From an uncultured Solobacterium sp. (GTDB lineage Bacteria; Bacillota_I; Bacilli_A; Erysipelotrichales; Erysipelotrichaceae), in contig CAKMPP010000050.1 of the NCBI GenBank assembly GCA_927911475.1, positions 1-12,369 on the forward strand: a stretch of DNA of 12,369 nucleotides, read 5' to 3'. Below, piece by piece: positions 1 through 7,906 of this stretch. The notes under the pieces are model-generated. The model did not search any database. It was not told the DNA's origin and saw nothing but the letters and a program-made list of their open reading frames with translations. How positions within the stretch are numbered: position 1 is the stretch's first letter; each line of letters opens with the position of its first letter. The translations under genes and the position numbers were made by a program.

Positions 1-657
1 GACGATGGCTACATTCACCATTACCTTGTCTGTTGTGGAGGAATGCATTCAAAAGAAGGCAATCCGTTATGACAAGGATGGGATAACCATTATGATACGA
101 TTTCTGCGTTTATTAAATCGATGCGTGGTTCTGATCCTGATGCGACGTTATACTACCTTGCACGCATGTTGACGGCGGGAGAGGATGTTCGTTTTATCTC
201 TCGTAGAATTATGATTGCGGCAGCAGAAGAATGTGGTAATGCAGATCCTAGAGCGCTACAGATTGCAGTTGATGCGGCGTTAGCCGTTGAAAGGGTAGGA
301 ATGCCAGAAGGAGCTATCATACTCGCAAATGCGGCTACTTATGTTGCCAATGCACCTAAATCGAATGCATCATCCAATGGTATTTTTATGGCAATGGATC
401 TGGTTGAAAAAACAGGTAATCTTCCGATTCCACCATATCTAAAGGATGCTCATTACGCAGGTTCAGAGAAGTTCGGCAATGGTGTGGGCTATCAATATGC
501 GCATGATTATCCAAATCATTATGTCAAACAACAATATCTACCAGATCAAATTAAGAATGAAAGACTATATCACTTCTCAGATGTAGCTTATGAAGCCAAG
601 CTCCAACAATACTTTAATTCGATTGGTAAGACTGATTATCAAAAGGAGAAAAAATAA
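1..657 (+). CDS. rarA: Replication-associated recombination protein RarA (MgsA), C-terminal part, two indels
   Basis: This is the 3' half of a RarA/MgsA AAA+ ATPase, a clamp-loader-like protein acting at stalled replication forks. The Walker motifs lie off the left edge. What remains is the helical C-terminal tetramerisation region: DDGYIH (1-18), then VEECIQKKAIRYDKDG (35-82), SAFIKSMRGSDPDA, YLARML, GNADPRALQ, GMPEGAIILANA and APKSNAS, all hallmarks of the family. The protein is not readable in one frame. Codons 1-18 are in frame 1, 20-82 in frame 2, and everything from about 83 in frame 1 again. One extra C at 18-19 and one missing G in the run at 80-82 explain both switches. The first in-frame ATG after them (121) is internal and not the true start. 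It ends in TAA at 655-657, overlapping the next ATG by 1 nt. The identification is firm; whether the indels are real is doubtful. Confidence 0.9.
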
Positions 658-995
658 TGCAAGGGAAATACAAAGTAATTACGCTTTGTGGTAGCACACG
701 CTTTAAAGATGAATTCATGAAAGCGCAGAAAGATTTGACGCTTGCTGGAAACATTGTAATTAACGTTGGGTTATTTGGCCATAGTGGCGATAATGAAGTT
801 TGGGAAAATATGGATGAGGGTACTCTAACAAAGACAAAAGAGATGTTGGATGATATGCATAAACGTAAAATTGATATGGCTGATGAAATTTTTGTTATCA
901 ATGTTGGTGGTTATATCGGCTCTAGTACAAAGTCAGAAATTGAGTACGCAAAGGCAAGTGGGAAAGTAGTTCGTTATCTTGAAACAATGGAGTAA
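657..995 (+). CDS. Small nucleoside 2-deoxyribosyltransferase-like protein
   Basis: This is a 112-residue soluble protein with no signal peptide or membrane segment. The N-terminal ITLCGSTRF (residues 8-16) and the late SEIEYAKASGK (93-103) fit the nucleoside 2-deoxyribosyltransferase / DUF4406-type Rossmann-like fold. In that fold the first motif contacts the nucleotide and a Glu late in the protein (here E94 or E96) can be catalytic. The central DDMHKRKIDMADEIFVINVGGYIG stretch (65-88) is very typical of a conserved clostridial family usually left as hypothetical. The start is set by AAGGAG just upstream (about 643-648) and by the TAATG overlap with the rarA stop, so the two are probably co-transcribed. 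The context suggests nucleotide housekeeping, but no substrate can be read from sequence. The fold is a reasonable call; enzymatic activity is inference. Confidence 0.75.
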   Translation: MQGKYKVITLCGSTRFKDEFMKAQKDLTLAGNIVINVGLFGHSGDNEVWENMDEGTLTKTKEMLDDMHKRKIDMADEIFVINVGGYIGSSTKSEIEYAKASGKVVRYLETME

Positions 996-1002
996 AATAT
1001 CT

Positions 1003-1029
1003 GAGTGCTAAATATTAGCACTCTTTATT
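1003..1029 (+). terminator. Hairpin after the 112-residue gene; possible terminator or operator arm
   Basis: GAGTGCTAA (1003-1011) and TTAGCACTC (1015-1023) are perfect 9-bp inverted repeats around a 3-nt ATA spacer, followed by TTTATT. The hairpin starts 8 nt after the preceding stop codon. It can act as a modest rho-independent terminator, although the T-tract is interrupted by A. Its right arm is also the left half-site of the CIRCE operator, so termination and repression would share bases. The structure is certain; its use as a terminator is inference. Confidence 0.5.
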
Positions 1030-1041
1030 ATTAAGTGCTAA
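1015..1041 (+). promoter_or_regulatory. CIRCE operator (HrcA binding site) over the lon promoter
   Basis: TTAGCACTC (1015-1023), a 9-nt spacer (1024-1032) and AAGTGCTAA (1033-1041) match the CIRCE consensus TTAGCACTC-N9-GAGTGCTAA with one mismatch (A for G at 1033). A plausible sigma-A promoter lies within it: TTAGCA at 1015-1020, an 18-bp spacer, and TAAAAT at 1039-1044. Transcription would start near 1051 and keep the strong AAGGAGG Shine-Dalgarno site (1059-1065) in front of the lon ATG at 1075. HrcA bound here should block the polymerase until heat or protein-folding stress frees the operator through GroE titration (known for the family). TATACT at 1050-1055 is a poorer -10 because it would leave no room for the ribosome site. 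Confidence 0.88.
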
Positions 1042-1074
1042 AATACTTCTATACTCATAAGGAGGTATACAATA

Positions 1075-3388
1075 ATGGCAATTATCGTTCCGATTTATAA
1101 CACGGTATTATTACCAGACACAAATATTTATCTGACCAGTGATAGCTATAAAAACGCAACTGGACAGGAACCTGCTGTAGGTGATCGCATTATCTTTGCG
1201 ATTGAAAAGAAGGCTTTATCTACAGATGAATTTCGACCTGAAAACTTCTATCCATTAAGTGTATCAGGAACTATTACAGAAGTTAGTAATAGTGGTTTTG
1301 TGGTAATTAAGACAGAATCACGTATCAATATTGAAGACATCGTTGTACATAGTGATAAGACTTTAGAAGTTTTATCCATCATCCGTAAACCGATGTCCAA
1401 TGACTTAGATCCAATGGATGAAAAGAAGCGGGTTGACCAACTTAAGAGTGCACTTGTAAAGGCAACCGCGAACTATCAAGTTGGGCTCTGGGTGCACGTA
1501 ATTTCATCTCTCAATTAAAGGGGGATGGAGGATATCATCAGTGCCATGGCACAGTGGTTAAACATTACGGATGAAGAAAAGTATGCATTACTTGAAGAAA
1601 ATCTTCGCTCCAATCTATTAAATAAGATTGAACAGTATATCTACGAATATACAGAGATGACGGACGTAACTAACGAAGCTTCAGCTGCACAAGAAAATGA
1701 CAATAAGAAAGCCTATCGTGAGATGGCTATCAAGAAACAAATTGAATATCTTCAAAAGGAACTCGATGACATGCATCCAGAGAATGTGACAGATATCCGA
1801 AAGATGGAGATGAAGATTCAATCATCTGGCATGAATGAAACGGCACGTCGTGAAGCGGATAAAGTTTTAAGCCGTCTAAAACAAGAAGGTAGTAACTCTC
1901 CAGAGTATGGTAATCTTTACAACTATCTAGATTTTTTTAACAAGTATCAGTTGGAAGAAAGAGCGTACAAAGAAGATTGACTTTCAAGCTGCGGAGAAGA
2001 TTTTGGATGAAGATCACTACGGTCTAAAGAAAGTAAAAGAGCGTATCTTACAACAGATTGCGGTCATGGATCTTAATAAGCGTCAGTCTGGTTCAATTCT
2101 TTTATTTGTTGGTGCTCCAGGTACTGGTAAGACAAGTATTGGTCGCTCCATCGCAAATGCGCTCAAACGTAAATATGTACGTGTTGCGCTGGGTGGAGTA
2201 CGTGATGAAGCAGATATTCGTGGTCATCGTCGTACCTATATCGGTGCAATGCCAGGAAGAATTATGGATGGTATTCAGAAAGCTGGTACATCTAATCCGG
2301 TAATGGTACTCGATGAAATTGATAAGTTAAGTATGTCTTACAATGGTGATCCTGCAAGTGCACTTTTAGAAGTTCTTGATCCTGAACAGAACAATACCTT
2401 TACAGATCACTACATGAATGTTCCGTATGATCTTTCTGATGTACTCTTTATCTGTACCGCAAATACATTGGATTCTATCCCTGAACCTTTACTAAACCGT
2501 ATGGAAGTGATTGACTTCCAAGGTTATACAGCAAGTGAAAAGTACCAGATTGCGCAAAGACATTTGATTCCAAAAGCAATTGAGAAGATGGGCATTCCAA
2601 ATGAACAGTTAGAATTTAGTGAGGATGCGACACGTTCAATCATTGCGGACTATACGATGGAGGGTGGTGTACGTGGACTCAAGAAGAGAATTGATTCTGT
2701 ATGCCGTGCGATTGCAGTTAAACTTGCAAGAGGTCATCAAGAAAAGATTGTCATTCAGGCAAGTGATTTACCTACACTACTAGATATGAAACCACTTCAC
2801 CATGAAAAACTCACAGTTCAAAAGAATCCTGGTATTGTAACAGGTCTTGCATGGACTGCAAGTGGTGGTGAAATTCTCTTTGTTGAAACCCTACTAACAA
2901 AGGGTAGTGGACAGTTAATTGTGACGGGACAACTTGGCGATGTGATGAAGGAGTCTGTACGGATTGCATTATCTCTTGTGAAATCGAAATTCCCAGAAGC
3001 AGATAAGATTTTAAAGACACATGATATTCATATCCACGTTCCACAGGGTGCTGTTAAAAAAGATGGACCTTCTGCAGGTATCACTTTAACAACTGCTTTA
3101 GCTTCACTGATTACCAAGAAGAAGGTTTCTCCATTAATTGCGATGACAGGAGAGGTATCCTTACGTGGTGGTGTGATGCCAATTGGTGGTTTGCCTGAAA
3201 AACTGATGGCGGCTGCTAGAGCTGGTGTTAAGACGGTTTATATTCCAAAAGAGAATGAAGATGACCTAAAGGATATCGCACCAGAAGTGAAAGAAAAGTT
3301 AACGATCATTCCAGTTGAGCAGGTAGATGAAGTCTTAAAGGCGGCTGGTATTCTTGCGAAAACAACAAGAAACTCAAAGCAAAAATAG
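1075..3388 (+). CDS. lon: ATP-dependent protease LonA (three single-base indels)
   Basis: LonA is a cytoplasmic hexameric AAA+ serine protease that degrades misfolded and regulatory proteins. The sequence runs N-terminal substrate domain (from VPIYNTVLLP), coiled region (YREMAIKKQIEYLQKELDD), ATPase with GAPGTGKT (2111-2134) and VLDEIDKL, then protease domain. The catalytic Ser is in GPSAG (codon 3071-3073) and the Lys in GGLPEK (codon 3200-3202), 43 residues apart as in E. coli Lon. Stops at 1516 and 1978 split it into three apparent ORFs (1075-1518, 1525-1980, 2003-3388). Adding one G at 1483-1485 restores VGALGARNFISQLKG; removing one G at 1520-1524 restores GMEDII; removing one T at 1932-1938 restores DFLTSISWKKERTKKIDF. 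The repaired protein is 770 residues, the normal LonA length. The start follows AAGGAGG at 1059-1065. It is monocistronic, with CIRCE upstream and a terminator downstream. Confidence 0.93.
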
Positions 3389-3413
3389 GCTGAATCACCT
3401 CGTGATTTGTTAC

Positions 3414-3443
3414 AAAAGTCGGTGAATTGTACCGACTTTTTTT
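3414..3443 (+). terminator. Rho-independent terminator of lon
   Basis: A perfect 10-bp stem, AAAAGTCGGT (3414-3423) with ACCGACTTTT (3431-3440), encloses a 7-nt loop and runs into a T-tract ending at 3443. It lies 26 nt after the lon stop. A smaller inverted repeat, AATCAC/GTGATT (3393-3398 and 3402-3407), precedes it. Confidence 0.92.
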
Positions 3444-3471
3444 CATTTACGTGAAACATTCGTGAATTGCT

Positions 3472-3500
3472 TTGCGTAGAAAGAAATGAATATTTATAAT
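3472..3500 (+). promoter_or_regulatory. Sigma-A promoter of degV
   Basis: TTGCGT (3472-3477), a 17-bp spacer and a perfect TATAAT (3495-3500) sit between the lon terminator and degV. Transcription would begin near 3507, with AGGAGG at 3519-3524 five nt before the ATG. The repeated GTGAA at 3451-3455 and 3462-3466, 11 nt apart, lies just upstream of the -35. Confidence 0.7.
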
Positions 3501-3529
3501 GCATGTAGCTTAAAAAGCAGGAGGTCACG

Positions 3530-4370
3530 ATGAAGTATAGAATTGTATCAGATTCATCTTCTAACGTATTTCACATGGAAGATATTGACTATAGAACAGT
3601 TCCTTTAAAGGTCATTATGAATGAGGGAGAGTTCTTTGATGATGAACGCACGAATGTAGAGCGTTTCTTATCCGTACTCAAACATACGAAGGGAAAAACA
3701 TCCACTTCATGTCCAAATGCCTATGAGTGGGCAAGTTCATTTGATGGTGCCGATACGATTTTTGCGGTAACAGTTACAGGCGGATTATCCGGTTGTTATT
3801 CGGCAGCGATGCAGGGTAGATCACTCTTCTTGGAAGAACATCCAGAAGCGAATATCTACGTCATTGACTCATTATCTGTAGGACCAGAAATTCTATTGAT
3901 TATTGAAAAGTTAAAGGAATTAATTGCACAGGGATTAAGCTTTAGTGAAATCTGTGATGCGATTAATGAATATAAGAAACATACGCACTTATTATTTAAT
4001 ATTGCAAACTTAGATAATTTGGCGCGTAATGGTCGTGTGAGTCCGGCAATTGCGAAATTTATCTGGATTATTGGGTATTCGTTGTGTTGGTAAGGCATCT
4101 GATCAAGGTACACTTGAAATTTTACATAAGTGCCGTGGTGAAAAGAAGGCCACAAATAAGATTTTTGAGGAGATGATTGCACAGCGTTATAACGGAAAGA
4201 AAGTTCATATTGCTCACTGCAATAATGAATCTATGGCAAATGATTTAAAGAATTTAATTCTACAGTCTTTCCCAGAAGCGAAGGTTGATATGATTCCATG
4301 TACAATTGTGTGTTCATACTATGTATCAGACCAGGGTCTGATTGTTGGATTTGAAGATAGTGATTGTTAA
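3530..4370 (+). CDS. DegV family fatty-acid-binding protein (one indel)
   Basis: DegV proteins bind a single fatty acid; in Firmicutes the FakB members present it to the kinase FakA for incorporation into phospholipid. Family features are the N-terminal RIVSDSSSN, TSTSCPNAYEW (57-67), TGGLSGCYSAA (83-93), YVIDS (110-114), LDNLARNGRVSPAIAK, and near the end IVCSYYVSDQGLIVGFE. A frame change falls after SPAIAK: the 5' frame ends in a false stop at 4091-4093 while the 3' frame continues as LSGLLGIRCVGKASDQGTL. Removing one T from the run at 4058-4060 joins them into 279 residues, the usual family length. The start is set by AGGAGG at 3519-3524. It has its own promoter and terminator, so it is probably monocistronic. 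No fakA is in the window; whether it acts as FakB is inference. Confidence 0.9.
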
Positions 4371-5194
4371 ACAAAAAGCCGCAATCTTGGTTGATTGTGG
4401 CTTTTTATAATTTTTTCTTTTTTGTATAATTCTGGGAATAAGAATTCCAACATGATAGGGAAAATACCTTCCCAAGATTCTTCGCTGTGTGTACCATTTA
4501 CCACAAGATTTGGATAGGTTACACAGCCACCTTGGGTAAAGAGATGGTTGATATTCAATAACATATCTAACTCTCTTACAAGGCCTTTCTTTGTGCGTTC
4601 TTCATCAGATCCAAAATCAAGATAAATACGAGTTTCTTTAAACTTCTTTTTTTGAATGTGATTACATAACACATGATAGTTGAAGATATTGGCAGGAGAT
4701 ACACAACCTGCTTTTGAGAAATAATCGTTATATTCACTGATCATAAACTCAGACATGATTCCACCCATGGAAGAACCAGCGATACCTACATGCTTGCGGT
4801 CTGTGTGAATGCGATAACGCTTTTGACAGTATGGTAAGAGTTTTTCGATAAACCACTTACCAGTAATCTGGCCACAGGATTGAATTTGAATTCCTGCGAA
4901 AGTCTTTTCTGCGGTGAATGGACAGTATTCATCTAAGCGCTCATCACCGATGTGATTACAATCTTGACCAATAATGACGATATCTAAATTCTGTTTGTCT
5001 AAGTACTTTTTAATACCCCAGCATTTACCATAAGTAGCTGTTTTATTGTAGAAGAGGTTGTGACCATCAAACATATATAAAACAGGATATTTCTTTTTAC
5101 TTGTAGCGTAACTATCTGGAAGATATACCCAGACTTTGCGAGGACTTTGGTGTAAAGGCTCGATTGGTAGTGTGAATTTTTCTATTTTTCCCAT
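4367..5194 (-). CDS. Esterase-family alpha/beta hydrolase
   Basis: This is a predicted cytoplasmic alpha/beta hydrolase of the Esterase (Fes/EstD-like) family, 275 residues, without a signal peptide. Features in order are VWVYLPDSY (21-29), YPVLYMFDGHNLF (36-48), the nucleophile elbow GSSMGG (140-145, Ser142), DFGSDEE (193-199, likely acid Asp197) and NGTHSEESW (233-241, His236). A complete Ser-Asp-His triad is therefore present. The natural substrate cannot be named. The ATG overlaps the end of plsY by 13 nt (5182-5194), so the two are co-transcribed and translationally coupled. The last 15 residues or so (KSHNQPRLRLFV and neighbours) are encoded by the terminator hairpin and look non-native. 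One A fewer in the A-runs read from 4411-4423 would stop the protein at TAA, 4407-4405, just before the hairpin. Confidence 0.85.
   Translation of the reverse strand: MGKIEKFTLPIEPLHQSPRKVWVYLPDSYATSKKKYPVLYMFDGHNLFYNKTATYGKCWGIKKYLDKQNLDIVIIGQDCNHIGDERLDEYCPFTAEKTFAGIQIQSCGQITGKWFIEKLLPYCQKRYRIHTDRKHVGIAGSSMGGIMSEFMISEYNDYFSKAGCVSPANIFNYHVLCNHIQKKKFKETRIYLDFGSDEERTKKGLVRELDMLLNINHLFTQGGCVTYPNLVVNGTHSEESWEGIFPIMLEFLFPELYKKEKIIKSHNQPRLRLFV
4373..4406. terminator. Bidirectional rho-independent terminator between degV and the esterase
   Basis: AAAAAGCCGCAATC (4373-4386) pairs with GATTGTGGCTTTTT (4393-4406) around a 6-nt loop, with one G-T pair on one strand. A-tracts and T-tracts on both sides let it end transcription in either direction between convergent genes. 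It begins 2 nt after the degV stop. As the sequence stands, the minus-strand esterase reads straight through it, which is suspicious. Confidence 0.93.
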
Positions 5195-5808
5195 AGTGAT
5201 TTACCCATCCATTTGATTTTACTCTCTGTACCATTTTTGATACGTTCGATATTTGCGTGATGACGATATACCACAAATAGCCATAATACAAAGATTGATA
5301 GTGTGATTGATAGTGGATTTCCAATCAAGAAACTGATGAGAATACCAGAACCTAAACCAATGATGCTGGATAAGGAAACCATCCGACAAAGATAGAGACT
5401 TACCAAGAATATAAGTAGTGGTAAGAAGAACTGGTAGAAATATTGGTGATTGATAAATGTAGCGATACCTAAGAAGAAACCGAAGGAAGTCGCAACAGCT
5501 TTACCACCTTTAAACTGTGCAAAGATTGGGAAGCAGTGTCCAATACAACAAGCAAGTCCTGCGTAAATTATGGCATCCTTTGCGATGTAGCTAGCTAGTA
5601 ACATGGAGAAGAATGCTTTGAGTGCATCTAAGACAATCACTATGATACCAACTTTCTTACCTAATACACGACCTGCATTTGTACCACCAAGGTTACCTGA
5701 ACCCTCCGTACGGATGTCCTTATGGAAGAACACTTTTCCAATGACAAGTGACCATGGAACAGATCCAAATAAATAACTTAATATAATAACGCCAATGAAA
5801 TTTAGCAT
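5182..5808 (-). CDS. plsY: Acyl-phosphate:glycerol-3-phosphate acyltransferase PlsY
   Basis: PlsY is an integral membrane enzyme that moves an acyl chain from acyl-phosphate to glycerol-3-phosphate, the first step of phospholipid synthesis in Gram-positives. At 208 residues it has normal length. The three cytosolic active-site motifs are present: GSGNLGGTNAGR (36-47), GHCFPIFAQFKGGKA (90-104) and HHANIERIKNGTE (183-195). Hydrophobic segments at about 3-27, 53-75, 79-97, 105-120, 126-143 and 146-181 fit the polytopic fold. The ATG is preceded on the minus strand by a GGGGGA ribosome site about 8 nt away. It leads the two-gene operon with the esterase and is transcribed divergently from parE. 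I could not define a convincing promoter for it. Confidence 0.97.
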   Translation of the reverse strand: MLNFIGVIILSYLFGSVPWSLVIGKVFFHKDIRTEGSGNLGGTNAGRVLGKKVGIIVIVLDALKAFFSMLLASYIAKDAIIYAGLACCIGHCFPIFAQFKGGKAVATSFGFFLGIATFINHQYFYQFFLPLLIFLVSLYLCRMVSLSSIIGLGSGILISFLIGNPLSITLSIFVLWLFVVYRHHANIERIKNGTESKIKWMGKSLWEK

Positions 5809-5953
5809 AGAATAAATCCCCCTGTTGATATATTACCACATCAGTAATTTAGTTATAAAATCAAAATGTTTGAAATAGGCTTTGTTGTGACAAAATCTAG
5901 TGTTATGAACGTGTAGATTGTCGTTAGACAAGGATATTAAAGTAGCCTAATTA

Positions 5954-5962
5954 TGATATAAT
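5954..5962 (+). promoter_or_regulatory. Extended -10 promoter of the parE operon
   Basis: TGA followed by perfect TATAAT (5957-5962) forms an extended -10 element. No good -35 is found 16-18 bp upstream, which is normal for extended -10 promoters. Transcription would start near 5969, and AGGAG (5975-5979) lies 7 nt before the parE ATG. Upstream, TTGTC-N4-GACAA (5918-5922 and 5927-5931) is a small inverted repeat of unknown role. Otherwise the 178-bp gap 5809-5986 holds no gene I can support. Confidence 0.75.
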
Positions 5963-5986
5963 ACAAAGGTTATTAGGAGTTTTTGC

Positions 5987-7906
5987 ATGGCGAATAGATA
6001 TGATGATAACAGTATTCAAATTTTAGAAGGTTTAGAGGCAGTCAGAAAGCGTCCTGGCATGTATATCGGCTCTACCGATAGTAGGGGATTACACCATCTG
6101 ATTTGGGAAATCGTTGACAATTCCATCGATGAAGCGTTAAACGGTTATGGTAAGAAAATCCAAATTACGTTAGAGGCAGATGGTAGTGTCACTGTTCAGG
6201 ATGAAGGTCGTGGTATGCCTATCGGTCAACATGCCAGCGGTGTAAATACATTGCAGGTCATTTTTACTGTGCTTCACGCTGGTGGTAAGTTCTCCAGTGA
6301 AGCTGGCTATAAGACAGCGGGTGGTTTACATGGTGTAGGTGCGTCAGTTGTAAATGCGTTAAGTGAATGGCTAACTGTAGAAGTTGCCCATGATGGGGAA
6401 CTCGTCCGTATGGAATTTGCGGATGGTGGTAAGAAGATTGGTAAGCTAGAACATCTAGGTAAGACCAATCGTACTGGTTCTACAGTTCGTTTTAAACCTG
6501 ATCCACGTATCTTCTCTACAACGGAGTACAAATACGATGTTGTGTGTGAAAGAGCACGTGAAGAAGCTTTCTTGTTAAGTGGAATTGCGATGGTCGTTAG
6601 CGATAAGCGCAATAAGAAAAATGAAACTGAAACATATCTATATGAAGATGGATTAATAGCCTTCTTAGGATACTTACATGAAGATCGCAATGTCTTAATG
6701 AACCCAGTGAAATTCAGTGGGGAAGCCAATGGTATTCAAGTCGAAGCTGCTTTCCAATATACAGATGATTATCAAGAGAATACATATAGCTTCGTTAACC
6801 TTGTTCGCACTAGCGATGGTGGTACACACGAAGTTGGTTTTAAGGGTGCTTTTACAAAAGCTATCAATGACTATGCAAGAAAATATGGTCTATTAAAGGC
6901 GAAGGATAAAAATCTGGAAGGTGGAGATGTACGTGAGGGTCTTACAACAATCCTTTCCGTATCTGTCCCTGAAGGATTATTACAGTTTGAAGGACAGACC
7001 AAGAGTAAGCTTGGAACTCCACAAGCTAAGACTGCAGTAGAAGCAGTTGTCTCTGAGAAGTTATCCTTCTGGTTAGAAGAAAATCGCAATCAATCCGATA
7101 CATTAGTACGTAAGATGTTAAAGGCATCACTTGCCCGTATCGCTGCACGTAAGGCTCGAGATGAAATCCGTAAGGGTAAGCGTGTTGGTAAGGGTGAAAA
7201 GGTATTATCTGGTAAGCTAGCACCTGCACAGACAAAGGATGCTCGTGTGAAAGAGTTATTCTTGGTTGAGGGTGATTCTGCCGGAGGTTCCGCAAAACAA
7301 GGAAGAGATTCTCATTATCAAGCAATCTTGCCGTTACGTGGTAAGGTATTAAACACTGAGAAATGTACACTCGCCGATATTGAAAAGAATGAAGAGTTAA
7401 ATACATTAATCTATACATTAGGTGCAGGTGTTGGTCCTGACTTTGACTACGAGGAATCGAATTATGGCAAAGTTATTATCATGACCGATGCGGATGATGA
7501 TGGATCTCACATTCAGATTTTATTATTAACATTCTTCTATCGTTACATGCGTCCACTGTTAGAGCAGGGAATGGTATATATCGCCTTACCTCCACTCTAT
7601 AAAGTAACAAAGGGTAAGACGACACAATATGTTTATAGCGATCAAGAGTTAGATGCTTTACGTCGTAAACTTGGTAAAGTGGAAATTCAACGCTATAAGG
7701 GTTTAGGTGAAATGAACGCTACGCAGTTATGGGAGACAACAATGGACCCATCCCAACGTACACTAATTAAAGTAGGTATCAGTGATGGTGTAAAGGCTGA
7801 ACGTCGTGTAACTGTACTCATGGGAGATAAAGCAGAATTACGTCGTAAGTGGATTGAAGATAACGTTTCATTTACATTAGAAGATACATTTGACTTGGAG
7901 GGCTAA
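5987..7906 (+). CDS. parE: DNA topoisomerase IV subunit B (ParE)
   Basis: ParE is the ATPase subunit of topoisomerase IV, which unlinks replicated chromosomes as a ParC2ParE2 complex. The 639 residues are complete and uninterrupted. The GHKL ATPase shows EIVDNSIDEA (41-50; Glu41 general base, Asn45 magnesium ligand), DEGRGMP (72-78) and GGLHGVG (112-118). The transducer domain follows, then TOPRIM with LVEGDSAGGSAK (Glu428) and MTDADDDGSHI (Asp501, Asp503, Asp505), and the C-terminal RYKGLGEMN. I call ParE rather than GyrB from the directly following parC-type gene and the absence of recF/gyrA neighbours. TAA and the parC ATG overlap by 1 nt (TAATG), so the subunits are translationally coupled. 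First gene of the right-hand operon. Confidence 0.95.
   Translation: MANRYDDNSIQILEGLEAVRKRPGMYIGSTDSRGLHHLIWEIVDNSIDEALNGYGKKIQITLEADGSVTVQDEGRGMPIGQHASGVNTLQVIFTVLHAGGKFSSEAGYKTAGGLHGVGASVVNALSEWLTVEVAHDGELVRMEFADGGKKIGKLEHLGKTNRTGSTVRFKPDPRIFSTTEYKYDVVCERAREEAFLLSGIAMVVSDKRNKKNETETYLYEDGLIAFLGYLHEDRNVLMNPVKFSGEANGIQVEAAFQYTDDYQENTYSFVNLVRTSDGGTHEVGFKGAFTKAINDYARKYGLLKAKDKNLEGGDVREGLTTILSVSVPEGLLQFEGQTKSKLGTPQAKTAVEAVVSEKLSFWLEENRNQSDTLVRKMLKASLARIAARKARDEIRKGKRVGKGEKVLSGKLAPAQTKDARVKELFLVEGDSAGGSAKQGRDSHYQAILPLRGKVLNTEKCTLADIEKNEELNTLIYTLGAGVGPDFDYEESNYGKVIIMTDADDDGSHIQILLLTFFYRYMRPLLEQGMVYIALPPLYKVTKGKTTQYVYSDQELDALRRKLGKVEIQRYKGLGEMNATQLWETTMDPSQRTLIKVGISDGVKAERRVTVLMGDKAELRRKWIEDNVSFTLEDTFDLEG

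Noticed and set aside
1932..1945. Programmed or transcriptional slippage at the T7 run in lon
   Set aside because: The repair needs one base skipped, not the common -1 slip, and seven T is short for transcriptional slippage. Two other indels in the same gene lack such signals, so sequencing error explains more.
1518..2003. Split Lon acting as separate N-domain, linker and protease proteins
   Set aside because: The second and third pieces have no proper ribosome site or start, and family-conserved residues cross each break in shifted frames.
3389..3529. Riboswitch or small RNA between lon and degV
   Set aside because: The gap is explained by the lon terminator and the degV promoter; the short leader shows no conserved riboswitch core.
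6307..7418. Minus-strand open frames inside parE (and similar ones in parC and lon)
   Set aside because: They have no ribosome sites or recognisable domains and lie opposite highly conserved coding sequence; they are shadows.
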